A stretch of DNA of 23,379 bases from a virus. Positions 1 to 7,973 of this stretch are shown one piece after another. Every line of letters starts with the position of its first letter. Within the stretch, counting starts at the first letter, position 1. The notes under the pieces were generated by a model. The model saw only the letters and a list, made by a program, of their open reading frames with translations, was not told the DNA's origin and searched no databases. The stretch spans positions 1 through 23,379 of IMG/VR virus record IMGVR_UViG_3300020710_000036, one strand, 5' to 3'. The translations under genes and the position numbers were made by a program.

Positions 1-1
1 T

Positions 2-280
2 GACGAACTTGGCTATGATATCCGTGACCGTGATTTAGATGATGGTTGTTGGGATGAGTGGGATTACGGCGATCTCGATGATGAAGCAATTGCCGCTATC
101 GATGAAGCTGTTGAAGAAGATGGCAGTGCATATGGTGCGTTAGTTGATGTTCTAGGATGGGATGCGGTTGATAGCACCTTAGTATTCAGTGGTCCGCTAG
201 ACATTGAAAACATGGGCGAATATGTTCCACATGTTTATGAAGAAAACGATGAAGAGGAAGAAGACGATGTACAAGATTGA
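2..280 (+). CDS. Acidic hypothetical protein, 5' end outside window
   Basis: An open frame runs from the window edge to TGA at 278-280, giving 92 residues of a C-terminal part. It is very acidic, ending in a run of Glu/Asp (NDEEEEDDVQD), with further Asp-rich stretches such as RDRDLDDG and several Trp residues. No domain is recognised. The stop overlaps the start of the next gene (ATG at 267), and the acidic GAGGAAGAAG codons double as that gene's ribosome-binding site, which suggests translational coupling. The real start lies upstream of the window. Confidence 0.7.
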   Translation, partial: DELGYDIRDRDLDDGCWDEWDYGDLDDEAIAAIDEAVEEDGSAYGALVDVLGWDAVDSTLVFSGPLDIENMGEYVPHVYEENDEEEEDDVQD

Positions 281-512
281 AATTAGTGACGAAACAGCAG
301 AAAGCATGTTCCGTGATATTCTTGTTGAAGACTATCGCCGTATTCGTAGCGATATCTATGATTTGACTAATCGTGCAGTTGAAAATGGCGAATTGAAATC
401 TTTTGAACAAGAAGACCTTGAAAACAACAAAGAGTATTTTGAAGCCATGAAGGTTATGCTTGGTTATTATCTGCCATTCAGTGATGCAGAAGCAATTATT
501 GGTGAAGCATGA
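267..512 (+). CDS. Small hypothetical phage protein (81 aa)
   Basis: The preferred start is ATG at 267 (MYKIEISDET...), because a purine-rich GAGGAAGAAG lies just upstream; an ATG at 204 in the same frame would give a basic extension entirely inside the preceding gene. The 81-aa product is mostly helical and acidic with no membrane segment. It resembles small conserved hypothetical proteins of T4-like marine phages by general look only, and I assign no function. Its TGA overlaps the next ATG (ATGA at 509-512), so it belongs to a coupled cluster. Confidence 0.65.
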   Translation: MYKIEISDETAESMFRDILVEDYRRIRSDIYDLTNRAVENGELKSFEQEDLENNKEYFEAMKVMLGYYLPFSDAEAIIGEA

Positions 513-769
513 AGATTGTTGAAAAACTTCGTGATATAGCAGAAGAGTGTGAGCGAGGTGAACGTTCACCAGTGAGCGGCATTTCTACTTGGCCAAAGGA
601 AACTACGGTTGAGTGGAAAGCTGCCAACATCATTGAAAGAGCAATGCGAGAACTCACTATTATAAGTGAAATGAATGAAGTAGTGCCAGCCGAAGCAATT
701 CGTTATACTGCTAAAACAATGATTGCACAACTTATGGAGTTGATTGATGACGCAGACTTGGACAGTTGA
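509..769 (+). CDS. Small hypothetical protein (86 aa)
   Basis: An 86-aa protein starting in the ATGA overlap with the previous gene. The N-terminus (MKIVEKLRDIAEECERGER) is amphipathic helix-like; the rest has further helices (AANIIERAMREL, AIRYTAKTMIAQLMELIDDAD). No catalytic motif, signal peptide or membrane segment is visible. Its 3' end overlaps the next gene's start at 747, consistent with one operon of small genes. Function unknown. Confidence 0.6.
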   Translation: MKIVEKLRDIAEECERGERSPVSGISTWPKETTVEWKAANIIERAMRELTIISEMNEVVPAEAIRYTAKTMIAQLMELIDDADLDS

Positions 770-938
770 ATTAGTTGAAGACCCTGAAACCAAAGAACTG
801 CTTCTTACATTTCCAGAAGATGTAATTAAAGAACTGGAATGGGAAGAAGGCACACTGCTATGCTGGTCTATTACAACCGATAATAAACTTATGCTTAAAA
901 AAGCAAGTGACGAAGATGGTGAGGAATATCCACTATGA
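747..938 (+). CDS. AbrB/SpoVT-like small protein (63 aa)
   Basis: The 63-aa protein MTQTWTVELVEDPET... has the pattern of the AbrB/SpoVT/MazE swapped-hairpin fold: a strand (TWTVELVED), then LLLTFPEDVIKELEWEEGTLLCW, which fits the hydrophobic 'P..V...L....G..L' signature of that family. Such proteins bind DNA as dimers and are common both as antitoxins and as small phage proteins. ATG at 747 is preferred over the TTG at 744. No toxin gene is adjacent, so a regulatory or orphan role is likelier than an antitoxin role; this is inference. It ends in the ATGA overlap with the lipoprotein gene at 935. Confidence 0.55.
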   Translation: MTQTWTVELVEDPETKELLLTFPEDVIKELEWEEGTLLCWSITTDNKLMLKKASDEDGEEYPL

Positions 939-1120
939 AATATGCAGCAATTATCGCCACTATGCTATTATGTGGTTGTATGAAGACTGTTGAATATGAA
1001 TTACCACGCAGTCCCCTGCCAGCAGAACGCAAACCACTTACTGTTCCGCATCGTGATTGGATTGAAAGTGGTTGCTACCCAAAGATTGTAAACGGTAAAG
1101 AAACGAAAGTATGTAAATGA
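935..1120 (+). CDS. Small lipoprotein (61 aa)
   Basis: The N-terminus MKYAAIIATMLLCGC is a short lipoprotein signal peptide with a lipobox LCGC (lipidated Cys at residue 15). The mature part is proline-containing (LPRSPLPAERKPLTVP) and ends with two further cysteines (ESGCYPK, KVCK). Size, lipidation and proline content are reminiscent of outer-membrane spanins (Rz1-like), but there is no adjacent Rz-like inner-membrane partner or endolysin, so that identification is weak. It overlaps both neighbours by 4 bases (ATGA at 935 and 1117). Confidence 0.6.
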   Translation: MKYAAIIATMLLCGCMKTVEYELPRSPLPAERKPLTVPHRDWIESGCYPKIVNGKETKVCK

Positions 1121-1944
1121 AGATAGCCGTTCATAGTGATTTTCATATGGAGTTTAGAAAAGAACTCCCACCTATCAAGAACACAGGCAGTGATGTCCTT
1201 GTTCTTGCTGGTGATATTTGTTTAGCCCATCATCTGTATCGCCATCCTCGTGGTATTGTCCGTAATAACGCTGAAAATGGTCACAAGGCTGCACTATATC
1301 GTGAGTTCTTACAGTATTGCAGCGATAATTGGGAAAAAGTTATTATGGTTGCGGGAAATCACGAGTTTTATAGTGGTGATTGGGAAAAAGTTACTGACAT
1401 TATGCGTGAAGAAACGCAGCACTATCCAAATATCTCATTCTGTGATCAGGATCGTGTTGATTTAGGCGATGTAACATTTCTTGGAGCAAGTCTCTGGACT
1501 GATTTTAATAATGGTGATCCTCTTACTATGATGTCAGTAAAGGATTTAATGAGTGATTATCATGCCATTACTGAAAATCCAAAGGAAGGAATATATCATA
1601 AGTTGCGTCCAGTCACCACTTTTGCCAAACATAACAGTGACTTGGATTGGTTGCGCACTCAACTATCTTTGCTAAAAGACCGCAAGGTGGTGGTGGTTAC
1701 ACATCATCAGCCAAGTTTCCGCAGTGTGCATGAAAGGTTCAAAACGCAAACTATTATGAACGGAGCGTTTTGTAGTAACCTTGATGATTTTATTATGGAC
1801 AATCCGCAGATAAAACTGTGGTGTTCAGGTCATGTTCATAATACTTGGGATTATATGATTGGTGAAACCAGACTTATAACCAACCCATTTGGATATCCAA
1901 GTGAGCATACAGGTTGGGATGCTAGTTTAGTGGTAGAAGTTTAA
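1117..1944 (+). CDS. Calcineurin-like metallophosphoesterase
   Basis: A 275-aa protein with the ordered metal-binding motifs of the calcineurin-like phosphoesterase family: DFH at residues 8-10, AGD at 31-33, GNHE at 80-83, VVTHH near 195 and GHVH near 238. These bind a dinuclear metal centre (commonly Mn/Fe) that hydrolyses phosphoesters. No signal peptide is present, so the enzyme is cytoplasmic. The substrate cannot be told from sequence; cyclic nucleotides, nucleic-acid ends and phosphoproteins are all known for the family. It is the last gene of the left plus-strand cluster and overlaps the convergent gene at 1941 by 4 bases. Confidence 0.85.
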   Translation: MKIAVHSDFHMEFRKELPPIKNTGSDVLVLAGDICLAHHLYRHPRGIVRNNAENGHKAALYREFLQYCSDNWEKVIMVAGNHEFYSGDWEKVTDIMREETQHYPNISFCDQDRVDLGDVTFLGASLWTDFNNGDPLTMMSVKDLMSDYHAITENPKEGIYHKLRPVTTFAKHNSDLDWLRTQLSLLKDRKVVVVTHHQPSFRSVHERFKTQTIMNGAFCSNLDDFIMDNPQIKLWCSGHVHNTWDYMIGETRLITNPFGYPSEHTGWDASLVVEV

Positions 1945-2213
1945 TCTTCTACCTCTGCCACATAATATCCGCAACCCTCATGTTTATCAAATGCCATTAG
2001 TGACCCTACTTCGGGATAACGGCGGCAACCATCTGGTCTGGTTTCATAAATTGTGCAAGATAAATTTACTTGGTCAAAGTATTCACACCAAGATTCTGTA
2101 TAATTAACTGCATCAGTATAATTTCTAAATTTGCAGCAATTACCGCCACATGCTTTTGGTGTGCAACTACCTTTAATAACAAGATTATGCCACTTGCTCT
2201 GTATCATGTCCAA
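1941..2213 (-). CDS. YkgJ-like cysteine-cluster protein
   Basis: A 90-aa protein rich in cysteine: C17, C22, C26, C27, followed by C43, C53, C63 and C81. The spacing CTPKACGGNCC and the later 'YETRPDGCRRYP' resemble the YkgJ family (CxxCxxCC zinc/iron-chelating domain), in which clustered cysteines bind a metal or Fe-S cluster. In phages the role is unknown. It lies downstream of the fibre gene on the same strand, overlapping its end by 10 bases, so it is probably expressed late. The start could be the first ATG or the one at residue 3. Confidence 0.7.
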   Translation of the reverse strand: MDMIQSKWHNLVIKGSCTPKACGGNCCKFRNYTDAVNYTESWCEYFDQVNLSCTIYETRPDGCRRYPEVGSLMAFDKHEGCGYYVAEVED

Positions 2214-5200
2214 GCAAAATAATTTATAGTAGTTGCGGCTGGTGTAATGCCAGCACCACTAAAATTATGAAATTGTATGCTTAAAGTATTCAACGAACTT
2301 GCGTATGCTGCGCCAATGATAACACCATAGGATTGGTCTGCTGATGGAATAACAACAACTCTATGACTTGTGGTTAAACCAGTAAGCGTGAATGTTTGTG
2401 TGCTTGTGCTATTTTTTAAAATAGCACCTGGCGTAATTGATAATTGACCTGCAAGAATATTGCTCGCAGCAACAAGGTTATTTGCTTTGGAAGCAGTTCC
2501 ACTTAAATTACCTACAAAGTTGCCACTAGTTGAAGCATTACCAACTGTCAAGTTTCCACTAACTGTGCTGTTGCCAGTAACAGAAAGTGTATTAACAACT
2601 TCTGTGTTTGTAACAGTTAAGTTGCCAGCACGAATATTACCACTATATGTTGTTAAGTATGCAGCAGTTACTGTATTGGCATTAGTTCCAAGACTGCTAA
2701 TAGCACTATTAGCAGCAGCAACATTGTTATTGATAGTGGTAATATTATTAGTATTAGTTGTAATAGCACTATTGGCAGCAGTGATATTTGCCTGATTAGA
2801 AGTAATAGCACTATTTGCTGCTGTAATGTTTGCTTGATTAGAAGTAATAGCACTATTTGCTGCTGTAATGTTTGCTTGATTACTTGTAATTGCGCTATTA
2901 GCAGCCGTCACATTGGCATTAACAGTTGTGATTAGATTTGCTTGTGTTGCCGCATTTGAAGTAAGTGTAGAAATTGCACTATTTGCCGCAACAATGTTTG
3001 CATTAATAGTTGTAATGTTATTTGTATTAGTTGTAATTGCGCTATTAGCAGCAGTTACATTTGCGTTGATTGAACTAATTGCACTATTAGCAGCCACAAC
3101 ATTAGCATTTGTTGAAGCAATTGCGCTATTAGCAGCAGCCACATTAGCATTAAGTGAAGCAAATGCCTGGTTGTTTGCAAGACCGCTCATTAGGCTTGCA
3201 TTACCAAAATGATAGTTTGCTGAAATATTACCAGTAAGCGCAATACCAGTTCCATTAACATAGGTTAGGGAGGTATTGCCATTTATTTGTAACTTGCTTG
3301 TGCCGTCATCAACCGCACCAAGTAACCAACGACCAGCATATATTCTGCCTGCTTCATTGGCTGCAAGTGTGCCACCAGTATGGAATACAACTGCCTTTTG
3401 TGTAGTCTGTGTTCCAATGGTTAGATTACCACCATTTGTATAAACATAACCATCAAGTGGATATTGTAGCGTAAAACCAGGATCAGCATAGCCGCTGCTA
3501 TTGATACCCATATCAATAAAGTTTGTAGATGCACTGCCAACATCCGCAGCAGCAATATAATCGGTGCTTGCTGCACTCAAGTTAGAGATATTCTGCGTAA
3601 CAGTCTGTGCATATGAGTTGGCGTTGCTTGTAAATTGTGCAATTGTGTTAAAGTCGGTAATTGGTTGAATACCAACACTTAATTCGCTAGTTACATATGC
3701 ATTGCCAGCATACATATTTTGCCATACACGATTGGCATTACCAAGTGATTGTGCAAGCGTAGTAAGCGGAATCATATCTATACTGCTAATCCACGCCTTT
3801 TGTGAATCGCTATACAGTATCTCTGCATAGTTTGCATTGGCAACAACAAGACCAGCGCCATCTGCTGCAAAACTTGAAGCCGCATTATTAGCAACAGTAA
3901 TGGTTAGACCACTTGTAGTTTGTGTGGTGCTGCTTGTGCTTGTAGTAGTTCCCTTAACATTCAAGTTACCATAAATTGTAAGATTGCCAGCAATAGCACT
4001 ATTTGCAGTTGCAGCAGTAGTATTGATAGTATAAGCACTAATATTGCCAACTGCCACATTACCAAAATTGTCACGAGAGACAATTGTAGATGGTTGGTTG
4101 CTTGGCGTAGCATCGGATGTTAGGTTAAGAACACGAGTAGCACCACTATAACCTAAACTACCTGTAATGTGACCGCTATTGTTTATCTGACCAATAGCAG
4201 CAGTGGTTTGCACCGAACCATCATTAAATGCAATATTAGCAGTTCCACTTAGCGTAATTTGGTTATTGATAGACATTGGTCCATTTTGTGTGCGAGTGCC
4301 ATAATCGGTAACATTACCATAGCGGAAAGTATCACCAATAACATAAAAAGCACCAGTCTGTGTAGTAGTTCCAGTAAAATTAGTTGTTCCGAAACTTGCA
4401 GCAGCACCAGTGGTGTTAATATTTCCTACAACATAAACATTGCCATTTAGCGTAGATGTTCCATTTGATGTAAAGGCACCAATTAGATTAGTAGTGCCGC
4501 TGGCAATAATATTACCAGTCATTAGCGTGGTGCCTTGATTGATACTGTTGCCTACTACATAAGAGTTACCTTGCGTGGTAATATTGCCTTGAATATTAAG
4601 GTTGGCTTGAAAGAATGAACTTGCAGTAACAGTAATTGGACCAGTGAAACTTGTATTACCAGTATGCACAACATTACCCGTAAAGGCAGTTGTTCCAACA
4701 CTTATACTATTACCAGTTTGTGTGATATTTCCTGTTTGAAGAATATCACCGTAAAAATATGATGGACCAAGATTAACTGCTGTGCCAATAATATTAACAT
4801 TCGTTAAATTAACATTGCCACCATCAAAAGATGCGGTTTGCGTTAGTGTAGTAGTTCCAATCGGTGTAGTCCAGATTGAAATATTACTGCCAGCATTTGA
4901 TGGAGTTTGTGCTTCTGTGGTGGTCATACGAATATGAGCAATGCCACCAACAGGTGCTAACACACCATTATAAGCAGTGCCGCCATAACGAACCATATCT
5001 TCGCCAGCACCTACCGCATACGGCGTATCTACGGTATTATCATATCTGCGACCAGCATATAGAGCATAGTTACCAAAGGCATCATTATATACCTTTGATG
5101 ATAGTGTTCCTTGACCAGTGATATGCAGCATAACACCAGTTGAAGTTGGATTAATGATTGTGCCACTTGCGCTACCAATAATATCAATGCCACTATCGGT

Positions 5201-5563
5201 GCTGTTTTGAACTGGTGTATAAAGATTAAGTGTGCCGTTTTGTAGCGTTTGAATAATAGGTTGATTAGAAGTGTTTGTAACTACGAACTCACCAAGAATA
5301 TTAACAGTTCCCGTGCCAGTAGTATCAATATTGATATTAGCATTGGGAGTAATAGTGGATATAGTAGTATTAGATATAGAAAGATTACCAACATTGGCAC
5401 TGTTTGTAGCAACATAAACTGGAATACCACCGACAGTATGACCATCAGTTAAGCGCAATTCACCTGTGCTTGTGTTATAGAATAATTGGCCAGCCTCGCC
5501 AACAAAGCCAGTAAATCCAACGGTATTAACACGACCTGCCTTAATTTTGGCTAACTGGCTCAT
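2204..5563 (-). CDS. Large repetitive tail-fibre / structural protein (1119 aa)
   Basis: The N-terminus (residues 1-50, with GQLFYNTSTGELRLTDGH) resembles the short N-terminal domain of phage fibre and tropism proteins that docks on the virion. Residues 50-800 are Asn/Thr/Gly/Ser-rich imperfect repeats (for example TGNITQTGN, GTTNFTGTTTQTG), typical of beta-structured fibre shafts. A central ADGAGLVVANANYAEILY segment is followed by a repeat region of about nine copies of ANVxAANSAI, read as a trimeric coiled coil. The C-terminus (SHRVVVIPSADQSYGV...) may be the receptor-binding tip. It heads away from a late-type promoter at 6552 together with three small virion-like genes. Confidence 0.8.
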   Translation of the reverse strand: MSQLAKIKAGRVNTVGFTGFVGEAGQLFYNTSTGELRLTDGHTVGGIPVYVATNSANVGNLSISNTTISTITPNANINIDTTGTGTVNILGEFVVTNTSNQPIIQTLQNGTLNLYTPVQNSTDSGIDIIGSASGTIINPTSTGVMLHITGQGTLSSKVYNDAFGNYALYAGRRYDNTVDTPYAVGAGEDMVRYGGTAYNGVLAPVGGIAHIRMTTTEAQTPSNAGSNISIWTTPIGTTTLTQTASFDGGNVNLTNVNIIGTAVNLGPSYFYGDILQTGNITQTGNSISVGTTAFTGNVVHTGNTSFTGPITVTASSFFQANLNIQGNITTQGNSYVVGNSINQGTTLMTGNIIASGTTNLIGAFTSNGTSTLNGNVYVVGNINTTGAAASFGTTNFTGTTTQTGAFYVIGDTFRYGNVTDYGTRTQNGPMSINNQITLSGTANIAFNDGSVQTTAAIGQINNSGHITGSLGYSGATRVLNLTSDATPSNQPSTIVSRDNFGNVAVGNISAYTINTTAATANSAIAGNLTIYGNLNVKGTTTSTSSTTQTTSGLTITVANNAASSFAADGAGLVVANANYAEILYSDSQKAWISSIDMIPLTTLAQSLGNANRVWQNMYAGNAYVTSELSVGIQPITDFNTIAQFTSNANSYAQTVTQNISNLSAASTDYIAAADVGSASTNFIDMGINSSGYADPGFTLQYPLDGYVYTNGGNLTIGTQTTQKAVVFHTGGTLAANEAGRIYAGRWLLGAVDDGTSKLQINGNTSLTYVNGTGIALTGNISANYHFGNASLMSGLANNQAFASLNANVAAANSAIASTNANVVAANSAISSINANVTAANSAITTNTNNITTINANIVAANSAISTLTSNAATQANLITTVNANVTAANSAITSNQANITAANSAITSNQANITAANSAITSNQANITAANSAITTNTNNITTINNNVAAANSAISSLGTNANTVTAAYLTTYSGNIRAGNLTVTNTEVVNTLSVTGNSTVSGNLTVGNASTSGNFVGNLSGTASKANNLVAASNILAGQLSITPGAILKNSTSTQTFTLTGLTTSHRVVVIPSADQSYGVIIGAAYASSLNTLSIQFHNFSGAGITPAATTINYFAWT
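2690..3165 (-). repeat. Tandem coiled-coil repeats inside the fibre gene
   Basis: About nine degenerate units encode N-A-N-[VI]-x-A-A-N-S-A-I-x-x. Within them two perfect 42-bp copies lie at 2798-2839 and 2840-2881, preceded by a less exact copy at about 2756-2797. The near-identical DNA suggests recent unit duplication, which would change shaft length. Confidence 0.8.
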
Positions 5564-5570
5564 TTAATTT

Positions 5571-5906
5571 TTAACTCTCTATTTCTTCATCGCTCGCAAT
5601 ATGTGCTACGATAGGATGTATGCCAGCATTACGCTTGATAATTGATAGTTCATCTTCTGGTTCGGCATTAGCGCCATCAAAAGCTGAATCAACACCAGCA
5701 ACTTTCTTTAACAGTTCAATCTTTTGCTGTAATGGTGGAACCATGATACCGCCAGTTTCATCACTGGTATGTTCATCTTCTGGAAATGGATTTTCTGGTG
5801 CTTTAACAGCTACAAGCTGAGCATGATTTGGCTGTTGCTGCGAAGATGGCTCGTTAATTTGTGTTAAAACATCTATTAGTTTGCGGATAAGTTCTGCGGC
5901 TTCCAT
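5571..5906 (-). CDS. Conserved-looking structural-block protein (111 aa)
   Basis: A 111-aa acidic protein with an N-terminal helix (MEAAELIRKLIDVLTQIN), a Gln/Pro-rich linker (EPSSQQQPNHAQ), then VPPLQQKIELLKKVAGVD, which looks like a conserved helical core, and a charged tail. I recall similar VPPLQQK-type proteins in marine T4-like phages but cannot name a function; a virion-assembly or scaffolding role is only inferred from its place between the fibre gene (7 bases downstream) and two small virion-like genes. AGGA lies just upstream of the ATG. Confidence 0.6.
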   Translation of the reverse strand: MEAAELIRKLIDVLTQINEPSSQQQPNHAQLVAVKAPENPFPEDEHTSDETGGIMVPPLQQKIELLKKVAGVDSAFDGANAEPEDELSIIKRNAGIHPIVAHIASDEEIES

Positions 5907-5933
5907 AGGTAAATCCTGTTTAATATATTTAGT

Positions 5934-6227
5934 TTAACTACGATAAACCGTATATGGATTTCCTAGACCGCCAGTAAAAACATTGCCACCACTGTATGTA
6001 ATTACATAATTTGCACCACTGGTTGAAACACCAGTAATAATTCCAGTTCCACCAGCAACGGTAATCTTCATACCATTGGTTGGCATACCTGTTTTGAAAT
6101 CGGTTTTCTTTACAGTAGCACTTCGCAAGCTACTGCCATTGGCAACAGCAATAACGCCATTGGTTTGAGCAGTAGTTGTTGAACTGGTGTTATGTGGGCG
6201 CAACAAGCCTTTATGTAAACCAGGCAT
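5934..6227 (-). CDS. Small virion-like protein (97 aa)
   Basis: A 97-aa protein (MPGLHKGLLRPHNTSST...) with Gly/Thr/Ser-rich beta-type sequence: KITVAGGTGIITGVSTSG, NYVITYSGGNVFTGG. There is no signal peptide or membrane segment. The composition matches small capsid-decoration or tail-associated proteins, but no family is recognised. It starts one base into the stop of the preceding minus-strand gene (shared at 6227), so the two are translationally coupled. Confidence 0.6.
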   Translation of the reverse strand: MPGLHKGLLRPHNTSSTTTAQTNGVIAVANGSSLRSATVKKTDFKTGMPTNGMKITVAGGTGIITGVSTSGANYVITYSGGNVFTGGLGNPYTVYRS

Positions 6228-6526
6228 TACTGGCTCTTTAATTCAAGAACGTTGCAAAGACCGCTTGTAGTACTTTGAATTGCAGCTACTTTATCGCCAC
6301 CATTGACAGCGATAAATTCTACACCACCACCTACGATTAGCATACAATTTCCAGTATTGTAAGCAGTAGGATTGGCACCCCAAGCAATATAGGTGTCTGC
6401 ATTTGTTGTAACACGTAGAATACTTGCTACACTACTGAAAGCTGCTGTTGCATTACTGCTGCTACCTGTGGTGATTGTTTGTGCATTTGCTACTGCATAC
6501 GCACCTTTTCTTAAAAGAACTGACAT
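6227..6526 (-). CDS. Small virion-like protein (99 aa)
   Basis: A 99-aa Ala/Thr/Ser-rich protein (MSVLLRKGAYAVANAQTITTGSSS...) predicted to be mainly beta-strand, with the segments YIAWGANPTAYNTGNCMLIVGGG and EFIAVNGGDKVAAI. It looks like a small virion surface or decoration protein, inferred from composition and position only. It is the first gene of the minus-strand structural operon; a GATAAATA late-type promoter lies at 6552-6559 and a GGGGAA ribosome-binding site sits before the ATG. Confidence 0.6.
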   Translation of the reverse strand: MSVLLRKGAYAVANAQTITTGSSSNATAAFSSVASILRVTTNADTYIAWGANPTAYNTGNCMLIVGGGVEFIAVNGGDKVAAIQSTTSGLCNVLELKSQ

Positions 6527-6551
6527 TTATGATTCCCCGAATCTATGCAAA

Positions 6552-6559
6552 TATTTATC
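6552..6559 (-). promoter_or_regulatory. Late-type promoter for structural operon
   Basis: On the minus strand the sequence reads GATAAATA, one base off the T4 late consensus TATAAATA, 26 bases before the ATG at 6526. It abuts the -35 box of the divergent plus-strand promoter at 6560, so the two directions may compete. Confidence 0.55.
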
Positions 6560-6588
6560 TTGACTTACCCTTAGTTGATTGTTATAAT
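6560..6588 (+). promoter_or_regulatory. Sigma70-type promoter for modification genes
   Basis: TTGACT (6560-6565) and TATAAT (6583-6588) are separated by exactly 17 bases. The gene for the Dam-like methylase starts at 6615. This near-consensus host promoter suggests early expression of the DNA-modification block. Confidence 0.8.
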
Positions 6589-6614
6589 TAATCTAAACTA
6601 TTATAGGGAAAATT

Positions 6615-7424
6615 ATGATTATCAGTAAACCATTTTTGAAGTGGGCAGGGAATAAGAACAAACTTGTGCCTATCATTAGTCCACTACTTGGCAAGGGTAA
6701 CCGATTGGTCGAACCTTTTACTGGCAGTGGTGCTGTATTCATGGCTACTGATTTTCCAAAATATCTGCTATGTGATATTAATGCAGACCTTATTGGATTG
6801 TTTAACAACTTAAAATATAATCCTACAGCAGTTATTACTGAGATCACCCATTTGTTTGATGGCACGAACAATAACGAAACCAAGTATTATGAATTGCGCA
6901 CCGAATTTAACTCGCTTCAACCAACTGATATTCGCAAAAGTGCGCTATTTGTATACCTAAATCGTCATGCTTTCAATGGACTATGCCGTTATAATAGTAA
7001 AGGCGGCTTTAATGTGCCATTTGGAAAGTATAAAACAGTATATTTTCCCATTGATGAACTACAAGCATTTGCACAAAAATCGGTTTTGGCAGAGTTTCAT
7101 GTTATGGACTTTAATGCGTGTCTAGATTTAGTAACCGATGGCGATGTTGTATACTGTGACCCACCATATGTGCCACTTACCCCCACTGCAAACTTTACCG
7201 CATATACTGCAGATGGATTTGGTATGGACAAACAACAGCAACTTGCTGATGCTGCAAATCGCTTGACAAGTAAAAATATTTCCGTTATTATTAGTAACCA
7301 CGACACGAGCGTAAGTCGTGCGCTATATGCAAATGCAAGTATTACTACTATTGATGTTCGCAGAAGCATTTCAAGCAATAGTGCCACTCGTGGAATGGCT
7401 AAAGAATTAATTGCAGTTTTCTAA
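6615..7424 (+). CDS. dam: Dam-like N6-adenine DNA methyltransferase
   Basis: A 269-aa protein with the hallmarks of the D12/Dam class: KWAGNK at residues 9-14, the AdoMet-binding motif VEPFTGSGAVF around 32-42, and the catalytic DPPY near 183. Length is close to E. coli Dam (278 aa). It would transfer a methyl group from AdoMet to adenine, probably in GATC, protecting phage DNA from host nucleases or changing expression; the site specificity is inferred from family resemblance. It is the first gene after the promoter at 6560 and is followed 12 bases later by the putative nuclease gene, with which it appears co-transcribed. Confidence 0.88.
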   Translation: MIISKPFLKWAGNKNKLVPIISPLLGKGNRLVEPFTGSGAVFMATDFPKYLLCDINADLIGLFNNLKYNPTAVITEITHLFDGTNNNETKYYELRTEFNSLQPTDIRKSALFVYLNRHAFNGLCRYNSKGGFNVPFGKYKTVYFPIDELQAFAQKSVLAEFHVMDFNACLDLVTDGDVVYCDPPYVPLTPTANFTAYTADGFGMDKQQQLADAANRLTSKNISVIISNHDTSVSRALYANASITTIDVRRSISSNSATRGMAKELIAVF

Positions 7425-7436
7425 CGGAGAAAATAA

Positions 7437-7973
7437 ATGAAAGTTGGTGGAGTAGGTGGCGGTAATACTGTAAGTGGTGCTGCATTTGAAAAACAAACTG
7501 ACCTTAAAAACGTGCTCGAAAACATTGATGGTATTTCAGTAGAAATAACTGACCACAAAAATGTATTTTCAGTAACACGTGGTGGCAAGGTTGTTGGTCA
7601 ACTTATGCAAAAATATGCTCTTTATAAATTTCTAGAAAGTAAAGGCATTGATTACAAGACCATCCTGAGCAAGCGTTTGTTACCAGATGAATGTTATTAT
7701 AGTTTTGAAACCTCAACACTTTATATTGGTGAAAAGAAATATCAAAACGGCAACGGCAGTGTTGATGAGAAATTACAAACTTGTGATTTTAAGAAGCGCC
7801 AATATAAACGACTCGTTGAGTCCATGGATAACGTAAGCGTAGAATATTTTTATGTGCTAAATGATTTCTTTGATGATCCTGCATATCGTGATGTGCTATC
7901 TTATATCAAAGAAGTTGGTTGCCACTACTACTTTAATGAAATACCACTTGACCTTTTAGGATTTAATCAATGA
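7437..7973 (+). CDS. Putative PD-(D/E)XK nuclease between two methylases
   Basis: A 178-aa protein. A possible PD-(D/E)XK core is visible: an acidic residue in YSFETS, then a hydrophobic strand ending in an ExK triad (TLYIGEKK), then a conserved-looking GSVDEKLQTCDFKKRQYKRL. That last segment resembles the central part of some type II restriction endonucleases, with QTC.FK after the active-site strand. A Gly-rich N-terminus (MKVGGVGGGNTVSG) precedes it. The gene starts after a GGAG site 12 bases behind the Dam-like gene and overlaps the next methylase gene by 4 bases (ATGA at 7970). Context between two methylases supports a restriction-like nuclease, but the assignment is an inference. Confidence 0.5.
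   Translation: MKVGGVGGGNTVSGAAFEKQTDLKNVLENIDGISVEITDHKNVFSVTRGGKVVGQLMQKYALYKFLESKGIDYKTILSKRLLPDECYYSFETSTLYIGEKKYQNGNGSVDEKLQTCDFKKRQYKRLVESMDNVSVEYFYVLNDFFDDPAYRDVLSYIKEVGCHYYFNEIPLDLLGFNQ

Noticed and set aside
935-1120. Firm call as outer-membrane spanin
   Set aside because: Lipobox and proline content fit, but there is no partner inner-membrane spanin or lysis gene nearby.
2690-3165. CRISPR array
   Set aside because: The repeats are in-frame protein-coding units without spacers of unrelated sequence.
2460-3212. Long plus-strand open frames opposite the fibre gene (about 2460-2795 and 2913-3212)
   Set aside because: They are antisense shadows of the Ala/Asn/Ser repeat codons; they have low-complexity hydrophobic translations and no ribosome-binding sites.
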